A stretch of DNA of 64,000 nt from Dinochytrium kinnereticum. Lineage: Eukaryota > Chytridiomycota > Chytridiomycetes > Chytridiales > Chytridiaceae. Both the position numbers and the translations under genes were made by a program. The stretch spans positions 1 through 64,000 of the forward strand of contig JADGJT010000022.1 in NCBI GenBank assembly GCA_027604005.1, read 5' to 3'. Positions 42,735 to 53,185 of the stretch are shown piece by piece; position 1 is the first letter of the stretch, and each line of letters starts with the position of its first letter. The notes under the pieces are model-generated. The model saw only the letters and a list, made by a program, of their open reading frames with translations. It searched no databases and had not been told where the DNA came from.

Positions 42735-42787
42735 AGATTGGGGTTTTCATTTCATCGTGATTGAGATTTCCATCGTTTACACTAGAA

Positions 42788-44160
42788 ATGCCATCTGGAA
42801 GAATATCGCTTAACGTTGGCTTACTGACTGGCAAATGCTTCTCCGTCGACATCCGATTGAGCGACACGGTGCTTGACTTGAAAAGGAGAATAGAAGAGGA
42901 AGAGTCCATCCCCAAAGAGTCACAGGTATTGATCTTTCGGGAAAAGCCACTCTCAAATGAATCGTCCATCGGAGGACTTGGAATTAAAGAGGGATCTAAG
43001 CTTCAACTTGTGGTTCAAATGAACGGAGGTGAGAGAGAGGCACTGCCCTTTGCTCGCCTCTTTGATAATCATCTATTTATTCAGGGCCTGGGCCACCTGT
43101 GCGAATTAAGAACAACGTCAAAAAGGACGAGTCCATCCTTTTCCTTCTATGCAAGCAAGATCAAGGTCTTTACATGCTAGAGCTTCATGTCAAAGGAGAA
43201 ACCGGATCTGCATCACCAAAAAACCTACTAGAGCTGGCAGATGGCCAAACGCTTCGAGTCGTTTCCAATGGAGGCAAAACCATACTTATGGGAATACCAT
43301 CAGATTTCCGCGACCTGGACGAAAATGGCTCCAGACCCAGTTCCTCTGACTCTACGATATCTACCTCTTCATTCTTGACTTACCTTGAATCATCACCTGA
43401 AACATCTACACATGCTTCGTGCGTCCCGTCTCGTTCAAGCTCGCGCAAAACTTCAGCCTCGTCTGTGAGGATCTTGAAAATGAAGCCCACCCCTGAGACA
43501 CCTCCGCAAAGAGGCCGTAGTTCTCGTCCTGCCACCGCAATTTCAATTATGAGGCAGCGGATGGTGCCCCAGATCACCTTTGTCAAATCACGACCAGCCA
43601 CGGCAGCCAAGGTCCAAATGCGAGATATCTCACCAAGCTTTCGGTTGAGTGCTTCCAGTAAACGCCAAGAGGATGGGAGTTCTCAAAGAGTAAGAGGCCC
43701 AAAGACGGTTCGTTTTACAGGCGACAGTCATGAGGAGCTACCTTGCCTTGGCGACTCAACTTGTGTTGGAAAAGATACAAGTACGTTGCGAGGTTCAGCG
43801 AGACTGAAGAAGACTGGAGAGGAAAGAAAACAGAGAAGCTTTGGGTCACCTCCTTCAAGTAGGGAAAAGCCGGGCCTTCAACTATTCACTTCCGAGACAA
43901 AGTCGCGGAGAGGATCTCCATGGACACCTGTTGCTCCTTCCGGAATGAAGCGCGAGGAGTCCTTCAAGTATTCCTGCTCACTATGCAAGAAGAAATTGTT
44001 ATCCTCAACTTCATTTAAATGCCGATGCTCCAAGACATTTTGCTCAATTCACAGATATTCAGACAGGCATTCTTGTTCATATAATTACAGGGAAGCGGCG
44101 AAATCTGATTTAATCAAAGATAACCCGAAGGTGGTGGCGAAAAAGGTTTCTGAGATATAA
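42788..44160 (+). CDS. Ubiquitin-like plus AN1 zinc-finger protein (ZFAND4-like)
   Basis: The start at 42788 opens a ubiquitin-like domain (SGRISLNVGLLTGKCFSVDI, SDTVLDLKRRIEEEESIPKE, then QVLIFREKPLSNESSI). One intron lies at about 43029-43083. A second folded segment follows (ESILFLLCKQDQGLYMLELH), then a long Ser/Arg-rich disordered region. The C-terminal AN1 finger is at about 43975-44090: CSLCKKKLLSSTSFKCRCSK, then FCSIHRYSDRHSC, with all eight Cys/His ligands present. The order Ubl-linker-AN1 matches ZFAND4. Role is inferred as ubiquitin-related proteostasis. Length is about 437 residues. It starts 53 bp after the CHD stop codon. Confidence 0.85.
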
Positions 44161-44231
44161 TAACATGAGATAATAAAGAAGAAGAAAAGGATTAAGAAAG
44201 AAAGTATTTTAAAAAAATGAGCCAAAACAAT

Positions 44232-45034
44232 TCAATTTCTCGTGGATTCGATGGCATCCAAATCATTAATAAGCTCTTGGATTGGTGCAAAGTCTTTCCG
44301 ATCAAGTAAATCAAATTCACGGCCAAAGAATAAAAAGTGCGTGAAAAGAGAGTTGAGATGCCCCTCAATACTCAGGTGCTGAATCACATCCGAATGTGTT
44401 GTATATATATGAGCGAAGACGCGGAACAACTGTTTAAATATAAGCCTAACAGTGTTCACGAAATCGCGTGGGAATTCGGCACCTTTGTAAACCAGGTTAG
44501 CCTTAGAAATCGTAAAAAAAGGTTTACCAGATCTTGTTGGAAAAACATTTTGATCGTTGATTATGTTCTGTATCCATGTAAAAACATAGTCAACATATTG
44601 CGGCGCGGAGATTTTGACGGATCGTCTCTGGGAATCAACCCAAAAATAGTCATGCCTATTTCATGATTAAAACAGGTATCATGTCACTTTACCTACCCTG
44701 GGCCAGCGCCCATAACGGGACAGTCCGATGCGGTACAGAATTCCGAAACCACATGGTAAAACACATTCGAGTAGTTGAAGAAATCAAATGCTGCGTTCTT
44801 GTTAGAGGCGAATTGATTTATTGCTAACCATTCGCTGCCAACCTGAAGTCGTTTAAATAATCAATTCCGTAGTAAGTAAATAAACCATTCGTTCAGGTCC
44901 ACATATCTGGGCAGAGCGCATATCTTGGCAAAAGACCCTTTTACTAATGATGCTGAAATAAACGACGGGGAGAGATAGATGCGACCCCTATCACTGTTCT
45001 CAAAACTCCCCAGTTTCTTTGAAAAAAACGACAT
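44232..45034 (-). CDS. MOB1: MOB1-family kinase activator
   Basis: Mob proteins bind and activate NDR/LATS-type kinases in mitotic exit, septation and morphogenesis. The start MSFFSKKLGSFENS at 45034 resembles Mob1. Joined exons give ALPRYVDLNEW, then EWLAINQFASNK, AFDFFNYSNVFYHVVSEFC, CPVMGAGPGHDYFWVDS, VKISAPQYVDYVFTWIQNII and FPRDFVNTVRLIFKQLFRVF. The zinc ligands are visible as CTASDC and HIYTTH. The end matches Mob1 (FGREFDLLDRKDFAPIQELI). Introns are very short (33 nt for the first). Length is about 215 residues. The SAGPRYEYHW segment of canonical Mob1 is altered to GAGPGHDYFW, so it is a somewhat divergent member. Confidence 0.88.
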
Positions 45035-45061
45035 TTTTTTTGGTTTTTGAGGTCAACAATA
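45035..45061. promoter_or_regulatory. 27-bp spacer between divergent MOB1 and RPC3 start codons
   Basis: The MOB1 initiator (minus, 45034) and RPC3 initiator (plus, 45062) are 27 bp apart. Core promoters and leaders must therefore overlap, or each transcript must start inside the neighbour's coding region. The interval is T-rich with no TATA box. Confidence 0.6.
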
Positions 45062-47185
45062 ATGGGTCGGTTATTGGCCTTATCTGTGCTAAATGAGCAC
45101 TTCGGCGATACAGTTGAAGTATAGTGCATACACAAGAAGAGTATCTGAATTGGATTCATAGAAAGTCGGAGCTGCACTTCTTAATAAAGGACGGCTGACA
45201 GTGCCTGGCATTGTGAGTGCTACAAAGCTACCATACAGAAGAGTTCATGAGAGCCTCTTCGTTTTGATGCGCCAAATTATCGTCAGTGCTGCGGAAATCA
45301 TGGAGGGCTCGCGGCTACTTGTGTACTATCAAATCGATTGCGAAAGGATCCTCCTGAGGGATAGATTTCCTATGTACCTATCAGCCGCCAATGAGATTTT
45401 TGGGCGGGAGGTTGATATGAGTTTAGATGTCATAGTGGTTAATAGCTGAATAGGGGCAATCCATTGCATTATGTCTGCTTACACATGGATATTTAAGCTG
45501 GATCCAGTTGGAGGAGCTACTGAAAAACAAGGACAACGTATTGCCAACTTTCCATGAGATGACCGAGCGCGGCTTCATCAAATCGATACAACCCACGGAT
45601 ATCTATCACAACAAAGGCTTCAATTCGGAAACAGTTAATGATGCCGAAGCATCCAATTCAGCCCCGACAAATCCGCTTGTTAGTTTTTCCTTTCAACCTT
45701 TCTATTTCTTACTTTGCCGTTGCGTTTCAATTACTCGATATCAGAAAAGGAAAGCCACAGATTCTATAAATACCGAACATATTTCTAAGGTTTGCTTAAC
45801 CTACTCTTTTCCTTTTCCCCCCGGTTGCTTCTTGCGAAGCTTCCACGATTCTTCTCATATACTCTCGTAATGGTATTGATGATTTTTTTCTCTCCGTTGG
45901 CTTGAAGATGCTAAGGCTTGAGCCAGTGGTCACAAACGATAACATTCGAAAGGTAAGCATATGCTTACATTCTCTCCTGAAACCGGTTTTTTTTTCTCTT
46001 ATCAACTATTAGGAGACACTAAAGGGGCATTGGACTTTATACTTCCCAGCATTCCATGCTCATTTTCGGAGAATGGTGCAGAACGGTTAATTATAAAGCT
46101 AACGATAGTAGGCCTTATCAAAACTCGCAGGACAAAGGCTTGGCGTCGCTTGTGAGGCAATTATATCTGCATTTCTTCATCCCTCAGAACGAGAAGTGGT
46201 GTTGGATCCCAGTACGGATTCACGATAATGGTTTTTATTAATGCAAAATTTAGGGCCGGTGTCAACTTCGTCGCTTACATCTAGAATCAAACCCGACCAA
46301 CTACCATATTTCGTAACTCGATCCAGCTCATGGATCGAGGATAATATTCAGTTGCTACTTCAAGATGAGCCTAGTATGATATCTAGAGAAGATCAGAAGG
46401 GCGGAGGCCAATACAAGTTCAATATCCTTTTCACTTACGAACACGCATATGTGCTTTCTATTTCCTTAACTCTTACTACATTTGACTATAGCAATGAGAC
46501 TTTTAAAAAAAAAAGTTGTGGAATCATACATTCGAGAAAAATTCGGGATGGTTAGTCATAGGATATGGAGACTGCTTTACAACAAAGGAAAGTTAGATGA
46601 GAAGGAGGTAAGTTATTCAACCTACTGGTCTAATTTTGAAGATTGCAAAGCTAGCTATGGTCACAAACAAAAATGCTCGACAGAACCTATACATGCTTTT
46701 CCAAAACGGCATGATTCTTCTTCAGGCATGACCTATTAAAATTCTTTGTAATTAATTCTCCCGTCTAGGAAGTTCCTAGAACAATGGATCATGCCCCGGC
46801 AAGAACTTACTATCTGTGGTTCGTGTCTTTGAGCAAATGCATCCAGACAATGGTGGAAATTTCCCATCGTAGTCTGATGAATTTAAAACTTCGTCGTTCG
46901 AAGCAAGTGGTAGAAATGGCGCCACTTTTGGATAAATCCAAAAGATCAGACGTAGTGGAGGATCCATCTCTCTTGACGGAAATGGAGAGGACAGCTTTGC
47001 AGAAATTCCGAGACCAATTGAACATGATGAGAGTGTCGGAGCTCAGGTTGGAAACTGCATTGCTGGTTCTTAAGGATTATTGCATAGACTGGTTGGTTAG
47101 AGTCTTGATCTTTCCCCAGATATCACTGACAACTGCCGCTAATTTTTTTTTTCTTTCTCTGCAGATGGCTTTAGAAAGAACGTGA
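45062..47185 (+). CDS. RPC82: RNA polymerase III subunit RPC3 (Rpc82/POLR3C)
   Basis: RPC3 is part of the initiation subcomplex (C82/C34/C31) of RNA polymerase III. Exon 1 (45062-45118) encodes MGRLLALSVLNEHFGDTVE. The next exon gives LLNKGRLTVPGIVSATKLPY and VHESLFVLMRQ, the N-terminal winged-helix pattern of RPC3. Later, VVESYIREKFGMVSHRIWRL, LYNKGKLDEKEV and then EVPRTMDHAPARTYYLWFV (about 46768-46830) are characteristic. A C-terminal coiled coil (FRDQLNMMRVSELRLETALL) ends the protein. The end is at 47185 if unspliced, or earlier (about residue KDYCID) if the GTTGGT donor near 47093 is used. Length is about 560 residues. Confidence 0.87.
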
Positions 47186-47306
47186 AACGAAGTAAACCTT
47201 TTCAATCTGATCCATCTCGTCTGTTGATGCGATCAATTAATATATGAACATGCGTGCTGTTTGAATATGTGCGTATATGTTTACTCCAAAGCCAATTTTC
47301 CCAAAA

Positions 47307-48239
47307 ATGTCCCAACTTCTTGTAAAGTTCTCCAATGGTATGGAGGACTATCGTCTTTCGCTCTCTTCAGACAAAATGGACTGGACAGTGAGAGATTTAG
47401 TCACAAATGTTTGTTGAGAAGCCGTTGCTTTATTGGTTCAGAAATGCTTAGTTTACTAGATCCTTGGGCATGTGCCGGAATTAAAGGACAAGTACCTCCG
47501 GATATTGTTTCAAGGTCGTCAACTCCTGGAAACTGACAAATTACAAACAACATTGGATTCACCGCCCCAAGCCGAAGATCCGAAAAGGGTTGAATTCATA
47601 GTCTTTCATTGCGCCGTTTCAAATTTGGAAGACAGACATCCTGATAGACTTTCGGTATTGACCTCTTTCGAATGCTTACTACGGTTTTCAGCGATTGACC
47701 AGCATTGTTATAGTCATCGGATGTCCACACTCCTCCTTCGAGGGGGTTTGATAGACTGTTAGAAATTGGTTATTGCAAAAATATGGCGATGGTCATCACT
47801 CATTACGTTACAGGATTTTCGGTGGAAGAAGTCGATAATCTAAGGGCCCAGTTTCATTCTTTAAGGGGTACTGATATTCATGGTAAAGTGTTTTATTGAA
47901 AAGGGACACTGAACGAGCTTAGTCAATTTTGATGCCGCAAGAACGGCCGAAGAGGAATGGATTGATAATGCAACTTTTAGAAATCGAGAAACTGGTTGGT
48001 CATTACATTATATTGGCACTCTAATTATCCTAGTCGATTCAGAAGGCTCAAATATAGATATACTCGTCGGGCTTCTAGCGGGGTTTTTTATGGGTGTGCT
48101 TGTGCTGTTTTGGATCAAGGAGCAAGGCTTCTTTTCCCGTCGACAACAAATGGGGATTATTGCTGGACTGCTTCTCAATATTTCATTCGGAATTCTTGTT
48201 TGGCTATATACTAGTGTTTTACTTTTGACCTTTTTTTAG
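47307..48239 (+). CDS. DSC3: Dsc E3 ubiquitin ligase subunit 3
   Basis: Dsc3 belongs to the fungal Golgi Dsc/Tul1 ubiquitin-ligase complex. That complex drives SREBP cleavage and degrades orphan membrane proteins. The frame starts MSQLLVKFSNGMEDYRLSLS and has a ubiquitin-like fold (ELKDKYLRILFQGRQLLETD, then VEFIVFHCAVS). After introns come GFSVEEVDNLRAQFHSLRG and EEEWIDNATF, a conserved Dsc3 motif pair. Two C-terminal membrane segments follow (DILVGLLAGFFMGVLVLFWI and GIIAGLLLNISFGILVWLY). Length is about 250 residues. This gene is among the better pointers to a fungal host. Confidence 0.85.
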
Positions 48240-48349
48240 CGCATGAAATAATCAACTATATTTAGAGTATTTAAAGCAGGTAATAGCAAAAAATCAGATA
48301 GGTGGTTCAGATAATGGATATGATCTCTCTAATTCTTCCATCCATTATA

Positions 48350-49052
48350 TTACATGCTTATAGACAATTCGTCGTCGAAGTAGACTTCCTCCGTGTCCTC
48401 AATATTCGATAGCTTAAATTCATTTCTCTCGTGGACAAGACACACGAAATCCACTTGACTTTCAAGTGCAATCATCGGATGATGCCATATTCCTGCAGCG
48501 TAGTTGAACGCTTGAACGGAAGAACAGACAAAAGCTGACAGAGTATCCCACTTCGGCCTATCTGTCACAGGATCGTTTTCGGCAACAATCAGAAGGTAAC
48601 AATGACCACTACCCTTGCCATCATGGGAAGATGTCATTGGGATGAACATTTGGGATGAGTACTTGTGGCGCTCAAGAAGCCTAACTCAATTTGAGCATAG
48701 TTACTTCGGTGGTCGGGAGCCTACTTGATCTTCACTGGCCTCTGAGTATTGGGCACTGATCGAAAGATGCACAAATTGGGGCGAGCCGGTGGAGCACCTT
48801 GGCTTGGTAATGTCAGATAAATAAAGTCTAATAGGACTGAGGCCCCCTTACTCGGTAGTTTCCCTCAGATTGACAAGTTGCGTTAGGTGGTTATAGCGCT
48901 GTGCCGTTCTAAGTTATTGAAAGTGAGATCCAAGAAGAGACAATTATCATGCACCCTTGGTTTGCTATCGTAAAACGCTCGGTGTCATCGACGCTGATGA
49001 CATCCCCATAACGAGCAAAGGCGATCTTGGTGAGAGGCTGAGCTTGAAGCAT
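48350..49052 (-). CDS. DAL3: Ureidoglycolate lyase
   Basis: This enzyme splits ureidoglycolate to glyoxylate and urea at the end of allantoin breakdown. The start at 49052 gives MLQAQPLTKIAFARYGDVIS, typical of the family. A 5' intron lies after the NQG codons and restores NQGTAQRYNHLTQLVNLRET. The segment QFVHLSISAQYS follows. The last exon encodes RHKYSSQMFIPM, YLLIVAENDPVTDRPKWDTL, and then FVCSSVQAFNYAAGIWHHPM with the His pair expected near the active site. Length is about 190 residues. It lies 9 kb from the PuuE allantoinase gene on the opposite strand. Confidence 0.88.
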
Positions 49053-49108
49053 TCTGAACAAGCTTCCCAGAAATATACCACCTATTTGGCTGGGAATTTA
49101 TGGATTAA

Positions 49109-50753
49109 ATGCTCAAACTGGTGAGAGCAGAATTGGACATTCTTGAATTCAGCAGAACGCAGGAGACCTCAAGCCCCACCCGCACCCATCACAATGCAGT
49201 TGAGATCGAAAGTAGGACGGAGCCATCTCAAGGTCCACCTGTTATCGTAGACACTGTGTTGAAGCGCATCAGCCCCATCAAAGCAAACTCGCCTCAATCT
49301 CGGTATCCAAGGGCAATTCCTGTCAACGAGAGACTGGTAAAGGAATCAGAGAGTGACCTGAAAGCATTGTTTATCAAAGAAAAACTTCGGGATCACTATC
49401 CTATTTCGTCTCGCGAAAACGCCAATGGGAATGGTCCATCTGCTCGCCGTCAAAGTGCTGGTCCTGCAATCAAAAAGAAACTAGAGTGGCAGCAGACAGC
49501 CGCTAGTTCTGGCATGATAACAACACGGACGGGCCTGAAGATCAAATCTCTTTCTACCGATTTGGAGGCGCAGCATGCTCTAGAAAAACATACACAAGGT
49601 TTGAAATTATTGGCGAAGAAAGCGAATAAGGCGCGGGATAGCATTGGAGTTAAACGCCAAAGTCGTTCTTCTGCGGGATCCAAGAAAGGGACAGTTATAA
49701 TTAAGGTTGGGGTCAGAGGATTAAGTGCTGTTTCTGACGTATCCTCCGTGACATGAAAAGCCAAGCAACCATACTGCGACATCAGGTTCGGCAAGTAGTT
49801 CACACAACATATATCCATCATCTCTCGTAAAACCCCACCGCCATGCAGAGCATTCTATTTTAAACAGCCTGGAAAGTAAACAACCAAATTTACCAACCAT
49901 GGATAAATTAGGCTTAACGTTTATGTCGAAAGAAGAGAAGATCCCGACTCAACGCCCGAATCTCATTGACACCTCAATACATGAGACATTTATAGAGATT
50001 GAAAAACACCTCGCAAGCCCCCCGCCTTCCCCTCACATACGAGCTCAGAAAGAGGTATTTTCAATAACGGAAAAAACACAGCTTAAAGTCAATAGCTTTC
50101 CATCATCTCCAGTAGCGACTTCACATCCCTAGCAGAAAAGGTTGCTCAGATAATCGGAACGCGATTTGCAATATCGGAGCATACGAAACCCGCATTTTCT
50201 TTCCCGGAGTTTCAACAAAAGCACGAGGGTATTAGCATACATAATCCATGCGTGAAAGACGATGAGCAGCCATTAAGCCCGGCTCAAAGTACACACCACG
50301 TGATTGAAGCACCAGACTTGGACGAGATATTCCATCCACAAAGCTACTCGCATGATATCATTGAAATATGTGGTGTCCCACGCATGCCGATTTGCAGGGA
50401 TGATGATATTGATTTCAAGAGAACACAATTAGACTCCATGTCTTCAAAGCCGAAAGTTGAGCAGCTCTCTCTTTCAAGCCTTTCGTTGTCAATGATCGAG
50501 AAAGAGAGAGATAAGTACTTACGGTCGTTTATCGCTAATGGCGAATGGAATAATTCGAGCGATAAGATCCTTCTGATATGCGAAAGGTAAACGTTAAGCT
50601 GGTTTCTTTTCCCCTCCTGACTTAATGTTATTCAGACTAGAGGGAGATTTGGCCTCTGACATAGTGGACACCTGTATTGAGGAAGTAGACCAAGCCATCA
50701 ATGCGGTGATTGAGCTTTTATTATGTGAAGAATTCGGACCCAGCAGCAAATAA
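49109..50753 (+). CDS. Unrecognised protein, possibly centriolar (moonraker-like)
   Basis: Coding sequence runs from 49109 to 50753 with probably three introns. The first exon is polar and basic (GPAIKKKLEWQQTAASSGMI, TRTGLKIKSLSTDLEAQHAL). The frame breaks near 49707-49761 and 50086-50138 are resolved by plausible introns. The donor choices are uncertain, and one alternative would be only 22 nt. The C-terminal part is MIEKERDKYLRSFIANGEW, then EGDLASDIVDTCIEEVDQAI ending ELLLCEEFGPSSK. From memory, this end resembles the C terminus of moonraker/KIAA0753, a centriolar-satellite protein. That is weak evidence, although it would suit a genome with SAS-6 and IFT88. Length is about 500 residues. 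Confidence 0.6.
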
Positions 50754-50822
50754 CTGGACATTGAATACGAACATTTGTTTCGTGTATTGAGTGATGGCAG
50801 CGCAACGAGGGTGTGCATGCTT

Positions 50823-51637
50823 TCAGTCCATACGCCCTTTAAGGGTTCGAGTAATCACTTGGTTTGGTGTGATAACATGCACGATGGCTCCCCAACCAGA
50901 AATAGCATCCCTGTCAACTGCATTCAGCAGAGCTTGTGAAATAGTCTCAAATAAATCCTCTGGTTCCTGTAAGAGGTGAGCTGAAGAAAGCATTTCCCAC
51001 CAATTTACCAGATCAGGCTCCCACAAACTCTCACACATTCCGTACATCTGTTCAGACGCTGTTCCACTAACAACAAAATCCTTTGCAAAATTGATGCATC
51101 CAATGAGGTCCATAGAGCAAATGAACGGCTCGCCCTTCCCATCCAACCCGGCAATTACTGGCTCGCAGAAGTATGGCCCAAACCTGATATAAAGCCGTTA
51201 ATAATAATATCCTGACTTATAGATGATTATAATCATACCTTCTCTCATACAACGTCGACGAGACCACGGACGCGAAAGTTCTTGGAGTAATCTCGCGCTC
51301 TTCCTTAAGATTGTATAGGTTCACCTTCATCCGAAAGCGCTCTGAGCTGAAAAGATGTTACATGAATTCAACACTAATGCAGTAATATGCCTTACAGTGT
51401 CTGAACGTCGGTGGCAAGACCCGCAAGGCCATAGTAGAGGTGGTCTGACACCGGAAACACCTTTTGGAAGTTTGTCCCAAGCGTAAGCGCTTGGACGCCG
51501 AATCTCCTGTCCGCAGCAATTGCCACGCAACCTTTGCCCTTCATGGCAATGATTGCGCTTCCGTTGTATTCCATGATGCTCTGTTCCGCATCAATCAGTA
51601 CCACCTACGTTGACTGGGGCACTCCATCACCTACCAT
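50823..51637 (-). CDS. PUP3: 20S proteasome subunit beta type-3
   Basis: Beta-3 is a non-catalytic subunit of the proteasome core. The coding exons give [20 protein letters not shown] and [10 protein letters not shown], then [29 protein letters not shown] and [20 protein letters not shown]. The end is [17 protein letters not shown] and RTLKGRMD. The natural start MSIMEYNG is recovered if exon 1 is only the ATG at 51637-51635, followed by a 54-nt intron (51634-51581). An unspliced reading would begin MEYNG. Length is about 205 residues. It is head-to-head with the Rpt6 gene. Confidence 0.93.
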
Positions 51638-51718
51638 GTTGACTCGTAGTAGTTTGTGTTGAAATTTTCCAATCCGAAAAATTACAGAACGCGTGTTTTT
51701 TGCTCCGCTACCTCCAAA
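51638..51718. promoter_or_regulatory. Shared promoter of two proteasome genes
   Basis: Only 81 bp separate the start codons of the beta-3 (minus) and Rpt6 (plus) genes. The interval must serve both. I looked for the budding-yeast proteasome control element (GGTGGCAAA or its complement) and found no exact copy. Confidence 0.5.
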
Positions 51719-52997
51719 ATGGCACCTGGTGAAGGAGTCAAAGCCTATTATAGAAACAAGATTGAGGTAGGCATATCAAAGCGAGCATGCTGGTCCCCAA
51801 CTCATCCATATTTGCAGGAGCTTGAGACCCTCAGCACGGTCCAAACACAGAATTTGCGACGTTTGGAGGCGCAGAGGAACCAGCTCAACGCCAAAGTTCG
51901 CATGCTCCGAGATGAGCTGAAGCTGCTTCAGGAGCCTGGCTCTTACGTCGGAGAGGTAGTCAAGCTGATGGGGAAGAAGAAGGTGCTGGTCAAGGCCCAT
52001 CCGGATGGGAAGTATGTAGTGGACATAGGACCAGCTATTGACATTGCGGCACTCACCCCGACTGTCCGAGTCGCCCTCCGCCATGACTCGTATCAGCTCC
52101 ACAAGATACTTCCCAACAAAGTTGATCCCCTGGTCTCCCTCATGATGGTGGAGAAGGTTCCTGATTCGACTTACGAGATGGTGGGGGGTTTAGACAGGCA
52201 GATCAAGGAAATCAAGGAAGTTATTGAACTTCCTGTGAAGCACCCTGAGCTGTTTGAGGCTTTGGGGATCGCCCAGCCCAAGGGAGTGCTTCTGTATGGG
52301 CCCCCTGGAACTGGGAAGACTCTCTTGGCCAGGGCTGTTGCCCATCACACTGACTGTCGATTCATTAGAGTTTCCGGATCTGAGCTTGTTCAGAAATACA
52401 TTGGAGAAGGTTCAAGAATGGTGCGAGAACTTTTCGTGATGGCCCGAGAGCATGCACCGTCTATTATCTTCATGGATGAAATCGATTCCATCGGCTCATC
52501 TCGTTCGGAAAGCGGAGGTGGTGGCGGAGGAGATAGCGAGGTTCAACGAACTATGTTGGAGCTTTTGAACCAGCTTGACGGTTTTGAGGCAACTCAGAGC
52601 ATCAAAGTCATTATGGCAACAAATCGAATTGACATTCTCGACGCTGCACTTTTGAGACCTGGGCGAATTGACAGGAAGATTGAATTCCCCCCTCCGAATG
52701 AGCTTGCAAGGACCGATATTTTGAAGATTCACTCTAGGAAGATGAACTTGACCAGGGGAATTAATTTGAGGAAGATTGCGGAGCAGATGACTGGTGCTAG
52801 CGGTGCAGAGGTGAAAGGTGTTTGCACGGAAGCAGGCATGTATGCACTCCGCGAACGCCGTGTTCATGTTACCCAGGAAGACTTTGAGATGGCTGTCGCC
52901 AAGGTATTTCCAAAAATATCTGCGAGTGTTAACGCAATTGAAGGTTTTGAAGAAGGACAGCGAGCAGAACATGAGTGTCAAGAAACTATTCAAATAA
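51719..52997 (+). CDS. RPT6: 26S proteasome ATPase Rpt6 (regulatory subunit 8)
   Basis: Rpt6 is one of six AAA ATPases of the 19S base that unfold substrates. Exon 1 encodes [16 protein letters not shown]. After a short intron come the coiled coil and OB domain ([20 protein letters not shown]). The AAA domain shows GPPGTGKT (about 52298-52321), [11 protein letters not shown], the Gly run [40 protein letters not shown] and arginine fingers. A 41-nt intron near the end (about 52902-52942) restores [17 protein letters not shown], the true C terminus. The unspliced frame to 53065 is not the product. Length is about 395 residues. Confidence 0.96.
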
Positions 52998-53185
52998 AAA
53001 TGTGTTCTGATTGGCAAAACACTCCAGATAGACTTTATACTTTGGATAAGTTACTACTAATATGAAAAGAGCATTTCTTTCTTTAGTGTAAAATTTATAC
53101 TGCTTAAGGAGCGTCTGCCATCGAGTCGTCACATTAGCGGGATGCATTGGCTGTTGGTGAATAAGGATTGAGTGTCTTGGAACAG

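Noticed and set aside
49726..49747. A 22-nt intron in the unrecognised gene at 49109
   Set aside because: It would restore the frame but is far shorter than any other intron here. A donor near 49707 giving about 55 nt also keeps phase 0 and is more likely.
51638..51718. Yeast-type proteasome control element in the shared proteasome promoter
   Set aside because: Neither GGTGGCAAA nor its complement is present; only partial, non-specific similarity was seen.
52902..53065. C-terminal extension of Rpt6 in the unspliced frame
   Set aside because: A 41-nt intron restores the conserved Rpt6 end ([17 protein letters not shown]); the extension is intron plus out-of-frame sequence.
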